A stretch of DNA of 9,529 bases from NCBI GenBank assembly GCA_002308935.1, contig DBWN01000094.1:1-9529 (forward strand), given 5' to 3'. This stretch comes from Bacteroidales bacterium UBA1237. Lineage in GTDB: Bacteria > Bacteroidota > Bacteroidia > Bacteroidales > UBA932. Below the pieces are notes generated by a model that had not been told where the DNA came from, did not search any database, and saw nothing but the letters and a program-made list of their open reading frames with translations. Shown one piece after another: positions 8,201 through 9,529 of the stretch. The first letter of the stretch is position 1. Each line of letters begins with the position of its first letter. Both the position numbers and the translations under genes were made by a program.

Positions 8201-9032
8201 CGATTTCAAGGGTATTGGAAAGGACTTCAGGATGATCAGGGAACAGGGATATCATCTCCTCTTCGCTCTTGAGGTACTCCTGCTGGGTGTATCTCATCCT
8301 GGTCGGATCGTCAATATAAGCATTGGTCGTAAGGCAAATCAGACGGTCATGGACTGGACCGTCCTCCTTGTTTACGAAATGGACGTCATTGGTTGCTATA
8401 ACCTTTACGTTATGCTTCTGGGCAAGCTTGAAGATGGCTTCATTGCAGATGGTCTGATGCTCGTATACCTCTTGTGACTGTCCTGGGACTTCGGTCTTGT
8501 GGAGCATCACTTCGAGATAATAGTCTTCACCGAACACCCTCTTGTGCCATTCGATCGCATCGTCAACGGCTTTCATGTCTCCGGAGATGATGTTTCTGGG
8601 GATTTCACCGGCAAGACATGCAGACGAGCATATCAGATCCTCATGGTACTTCTCGATGACTTCGTGCATGACACGCGGCTTACCGTAGTACATACCCTCC
8701 GTATGCCCTATGGAGACAATCTTCACAAGATTCTTGTAGCCGTTGTAATTTTTCGCAAGCAGAATAAGGTGATAATACCCCTTATGAGAGGTGTCCTTGA
8801 GCTTGTGGTCATACCCTCTGGTCACATATATTTCGCACCCGATTATCGGCTTGACGGAGGGGAATTTCTTGGCGTATTTGAAGAACTCCTTGACTCCGTA
8901 CATGTTTCCATGGTCGGTGATGGCCAAAGCGGGCATGCCGAGTTCTTCGGCGCGCTTGAAAAGACCGCTGATGGAAGATTGTCCGTCAAGGATGGAATAT
9001 TGTGTATGAACATGCAGGTGTGCGAATGGCAT
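5238..9032 (-). CDS. dnaE: DNA polymerase III alpha subunit (DnaE)
   Basis: Replicative DNA polymerase catalytic subunit, 1264 residues from the ATG at 9032. The PHP domain covers about residues 3-280, with all nine expected metal-ligand positions filled: H7, H9, D16, H41, E67, H88, C139, D216 and H218. The polymerase core follows: GPGRGSAAGSVVAY (397-410), the catalytic pair D441/D443 in PDIDVDFED, D648 in MDFLGL, and the fingers region with YRPGPM (727-732), YQEQVM (768-773) and FNKSHA (838-843). A helix-hairpin-helix segment (ALSGMKGFGGNIVDEI, about 915-930) and an OB-fold (about 1085-1145) complete the usual DnaE1 order. A SLFG segment (1009-1012) sits where the clamp-binding motif is expected. 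A TTG 27 bases upstream of the ATG would add nine residues, but it falls inside the candidate -7 box, and the family begins close to HLHVHTQYS, so ATG is chosen. It converges on the serine hydrolase gene. Identification is certain. Confidence 0.98.
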   Translation of the reverse strand: MPFAHLHVHTQYSILDGQSSISGLFKRAEELGMPALAITDHGNMYGVKEFFKYAKKFPSVKPIIGCEIYVTRGYDHKLKDTSHKGYYHLILLAKNYNGYKNLVKIVSIGHTEGMYYGKPRVMHEVIEKYHEDLICSSACLAGEIPRNIISGDMKAVDDAIEWHKRVFGEDYYLEVMLHKTEVPGQSQEVYEHQTICNEAIFKLAQKHNVKVIATNDVHFVNKEDGPVHDRLICLTTNAYIDDPTRMRYTQQEYLKSEEEMISLFPDHPEVLSNTLEIVDKVESYSIDCDPILPVFEIDPEFMKDIDAHMEKYKDIIDAGRCDKKGNYRGDGFCHSVAFLCHLTYKGAHERYGETLNEVQEERIDFELKTISRMGFPDYFLIVQDYIAASRAMGGMVGPGRGSAAGSVVAYCLRITNLDPIKYQLLFERFLNPDRISMPDIDVDFEDLPKAHEYVEKKYGVDHVSRVITFGTMAAKSAIKDVARISHVSIDESNRLTKMVPDRLSEKKEKEYPFNPKLDELKPGFKVIEKEVEEEHDGQKVLVKKTFQKGLEDVDVKITLANCFRLVPEFQNELHNGSELNKEVLKYAQALEGSVRQTGMHACATIIGRGDLTDFLPITLAKDKETGEDVRTSQFDGHYIEDVGMLKMDFLGLITLSIIHDCLNLIKERTGEDIDIEAIPIDDKPTYELYGRGDTVSVFQFESEGMQTWLQKLRPSRFEDLIAMNALYRPGPMDYIPNFVNRKLGLEPIEYDLPEMAEYLSDTYGVTVYQEQVMLLSQKLAGFTKGEADKLRKAMGKKQIDILNSLKDKFMTGGIAKGHPEKILDKIWKDWEKFAQYAFNKSHATCYAWVSYQTGWLKCHYPSEFFAACLTCAKSMDEIKKIMDDCRGHGIRILNPDVNESGANFSVNKDGDVRFALSGMKGFGGNIVDEIIKAREKEGPFTDIYNFSERMAGIVNRKAFEALVYSGAMESFGIERTRYFLPGASGKEFIDELIDFGTLSKNGAEENAFSLFGEVEELKPVKPEPPVLLAEEDQMVLLQKEKELVGMYLSSHPLDKYRFELDNFVSCKISDLADLVTECEEKKTTCKITTAGYITSYTPLINKAGKPYSKTVIEDYNGSYELALFGKDHESFMSYMQVHSAIFIEGEIGEKWRVKPEDARQGKTAPYGFKISKIMLLGNVSEEYMAAFSIILTTPQLSDSSRKSLVKLVKTSTGNIPLNMFLFDPQTKYKIEFHSNKYRVAVTSDFIRKLTSMDIGYKVIKKPGV

Positions 9033-9056
9033 GGTGCGGGTCAGTTTTGAGGAAAA

Positions 9057-9087
9057 CAAATATAGTGAAAAACAAACTCGCAGGAAA
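9057..9087 (-). promoter_or_regulatory. Candidate Bacteroidota-type promoter for dnaE
   Basis: Read on the minus strand, TATATTTG (9064 down to 9057) matches the TAnnTTTG -7 consensus exactly. TTTC (9087 down to 9084) lies 19 bases upstream and matches three of four bases of the -33 TTTG box. Predicted transcription would start near 9050, leaving a leader of about 20 bases before the ATG at 9032. The site lies between the secDF terminator and dnaE, as expected for an independent transcription unit. Confidence 0.6.
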
Positions 9088-9121
9088 AATTATTATCCGC
9101 TTTTTCCGGCATCTTTCCACA

Positions 9122-9154
9122 TAAAAAAGAAGACCGCATTTCTGCGGTCCTCTC
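9122..9154 (-). terminator. Intrinsic terminator of secDF
   Basis: In minus-strand RNA a 7-bp GC-rich core (GACCGCA / TGCGGTC) closes on a GAAA tetraloop and is followed by TTCTTTTTTAT. The stem extends by five more pairs (9127-9131 with 9150-9154), two of them G:U wobbles that exist only in the minus-strand RNA; the plus strand would have A/C mismatches there. The orientation is therefore clear. It sits about 30 bases after the secDF stop codon. Confidence 0.88.
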
Positions 9155-9184
9155 AGTCAAAGTTATATGGTAAGTGTGAAAATA

Positions 9185-9529
9185 CTACTTACGTGCCTTA
9201 GCGGCGGCTTTCTTCTCTTCAGCCTTCATGGTAGCATCGTACATGATAGGAGTACCGATCATGAGGGATGCATAGGTACCGATGATGATACCGAGGATGA
9301 GAGCTACAGCGAGACCCCTGATGGACTCACCTCCGAAGATCGCGATAGCGAGCATGGTGAGGAGGGTTGTCAATGAGGTGTTCATTGTACGGGACAATGT
9401 CGCGTTGAGAGCCGTGTTGACGGTATCCTTGAAGCTGTCCTTCGGATGGAGAGCCCTCATTTCACGGATACGGTCGAAGATAACCACGTTATCGTTGATA
9501 GCGTAACCGATGATGGTAAGGATAGCTGC
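9185..9529 (-). CDS. secDF: SecF C-terminal part of SecDF protein translocase (5' end missing)
   Basis: The C-terminal 114 residues of the SecF module of the Sec translocon accessory, an RND-type inner-membrane protein that uses the proton gradient to help complete protein export. The frame is open to the window edge and reads AAILTIIGYAINDNVVIFDRIRE, matching the conserved SecF segment IGYSINDTVVVFDRIRE. After it come NTALNATLSRTMNTSLTTLLTM and two hydrophobic stretches (LLTMLAIAIFGG, LAVALILGIIIGTYASLMIGTPIMY) for the last membrane helices. The protein ends in a short basic tail (KAEEKKAAAKARK) expected in the cytoplasm. In Bacteroidota SecD and SecF are usually one fused protein, hence the symbol, but the SecD part is outside the window. 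The stop is TAG at 9185-9187. The next gene on this strand, dnaE, is separated from it by a terminator and a promoter. Confidence 0.96.
   Translation of the reverse strand, partial: AAILTIIGYAINDNVVIFDRIREMRALHPKDSFKDTVNTALNATLSRTMNTSLTTLLTMLAIAIFGGESIRGLAVALILGIIIGTYASLMIGTPIMYDATMKAEEKKAAAKARK

Noticed and set aside
7311..9050. Long open frames on the plus strand opposite dnaE (388 and 183 codons)
   Set aside because: They lie wholly antisense to an unmistakable dnaE and show no family motifs. They are by-products of the codon bias of dnaE.

Overview
The window looks like chromosomal DNA from an anaerobic Bacteroidales-type Bacteroidota. Four things point there. Candidate promoters fit the Bacteroidota -33/-7 (TTTG / TAnnTTTG) pattern. 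A-rich leaders replace Shine-Dalgarno sites. The SecF end is of the kind found in SecDF fusions, and the DnaE sequence is of Bacteroides type. No mobile element, CRISPR array, tRNA or rRNA was seen, and no gene-free stretch exceeds about 150 bases.

Left part (1-3004, + strand): an aryl-acid / amino-acid metabolism operon. It holds the 3' part of one phenylacetate-CoA ligase (PaaK), a second complete PaaK paralog 18 bases downstream in the same reading frame, and a small tandem-ACT-domain protein. In Bacteroidota and other anaerobes this set usually sits with indolepyruvate:ferredoxin oxidoreductase (iorAB). Together they interconvert aryl acids, aryl-CoA and aromatic 2-oxo acids or amino acids, and the ACT protein is a plausible amino-acid sensor. 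The iorAB genes would lie outside the window, so that link is inferred. A large nested hairpin with a UUCG loop follows the ACT gene and probably marks the operon end.

Middle part (3015-5175, + strand): a candidate Bacteroidota promoter precedes a two-gene unit separated by only 4 bases. The first gene encodes a secreted endonuclease/exonuclease/phosphatase-fold hydrolase. The second encodes a lipoprotein serine hydrolase of the beta-lactamase/class C PBP family. Both products should act in the cell envelope.

Right part (5206-9529, - strand): a bidirectional terminator separates the serine hydrolase from the convergent dnaE, a complete replicative DNA polymerase III alpha subunit with an apparently intact PHP metal site. 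Its promoter overlaps an upstream in-frame TTG, which fixes the start at the ATG at 9032. Upstream on the same strand is the 3' end of secDF (SecF C-terminus), closed by a strong intrinsic terminator, so secDF and dnaE are separate transcription units.

Overall the content is mostly housekeeping and metabolic. No clearly new system is evident. The points most worth checking are the tandem divergent PaaK paralogs with ACT, the nested hairpin, the paired envelope hydrolases and the intact PHP site of DnaE.
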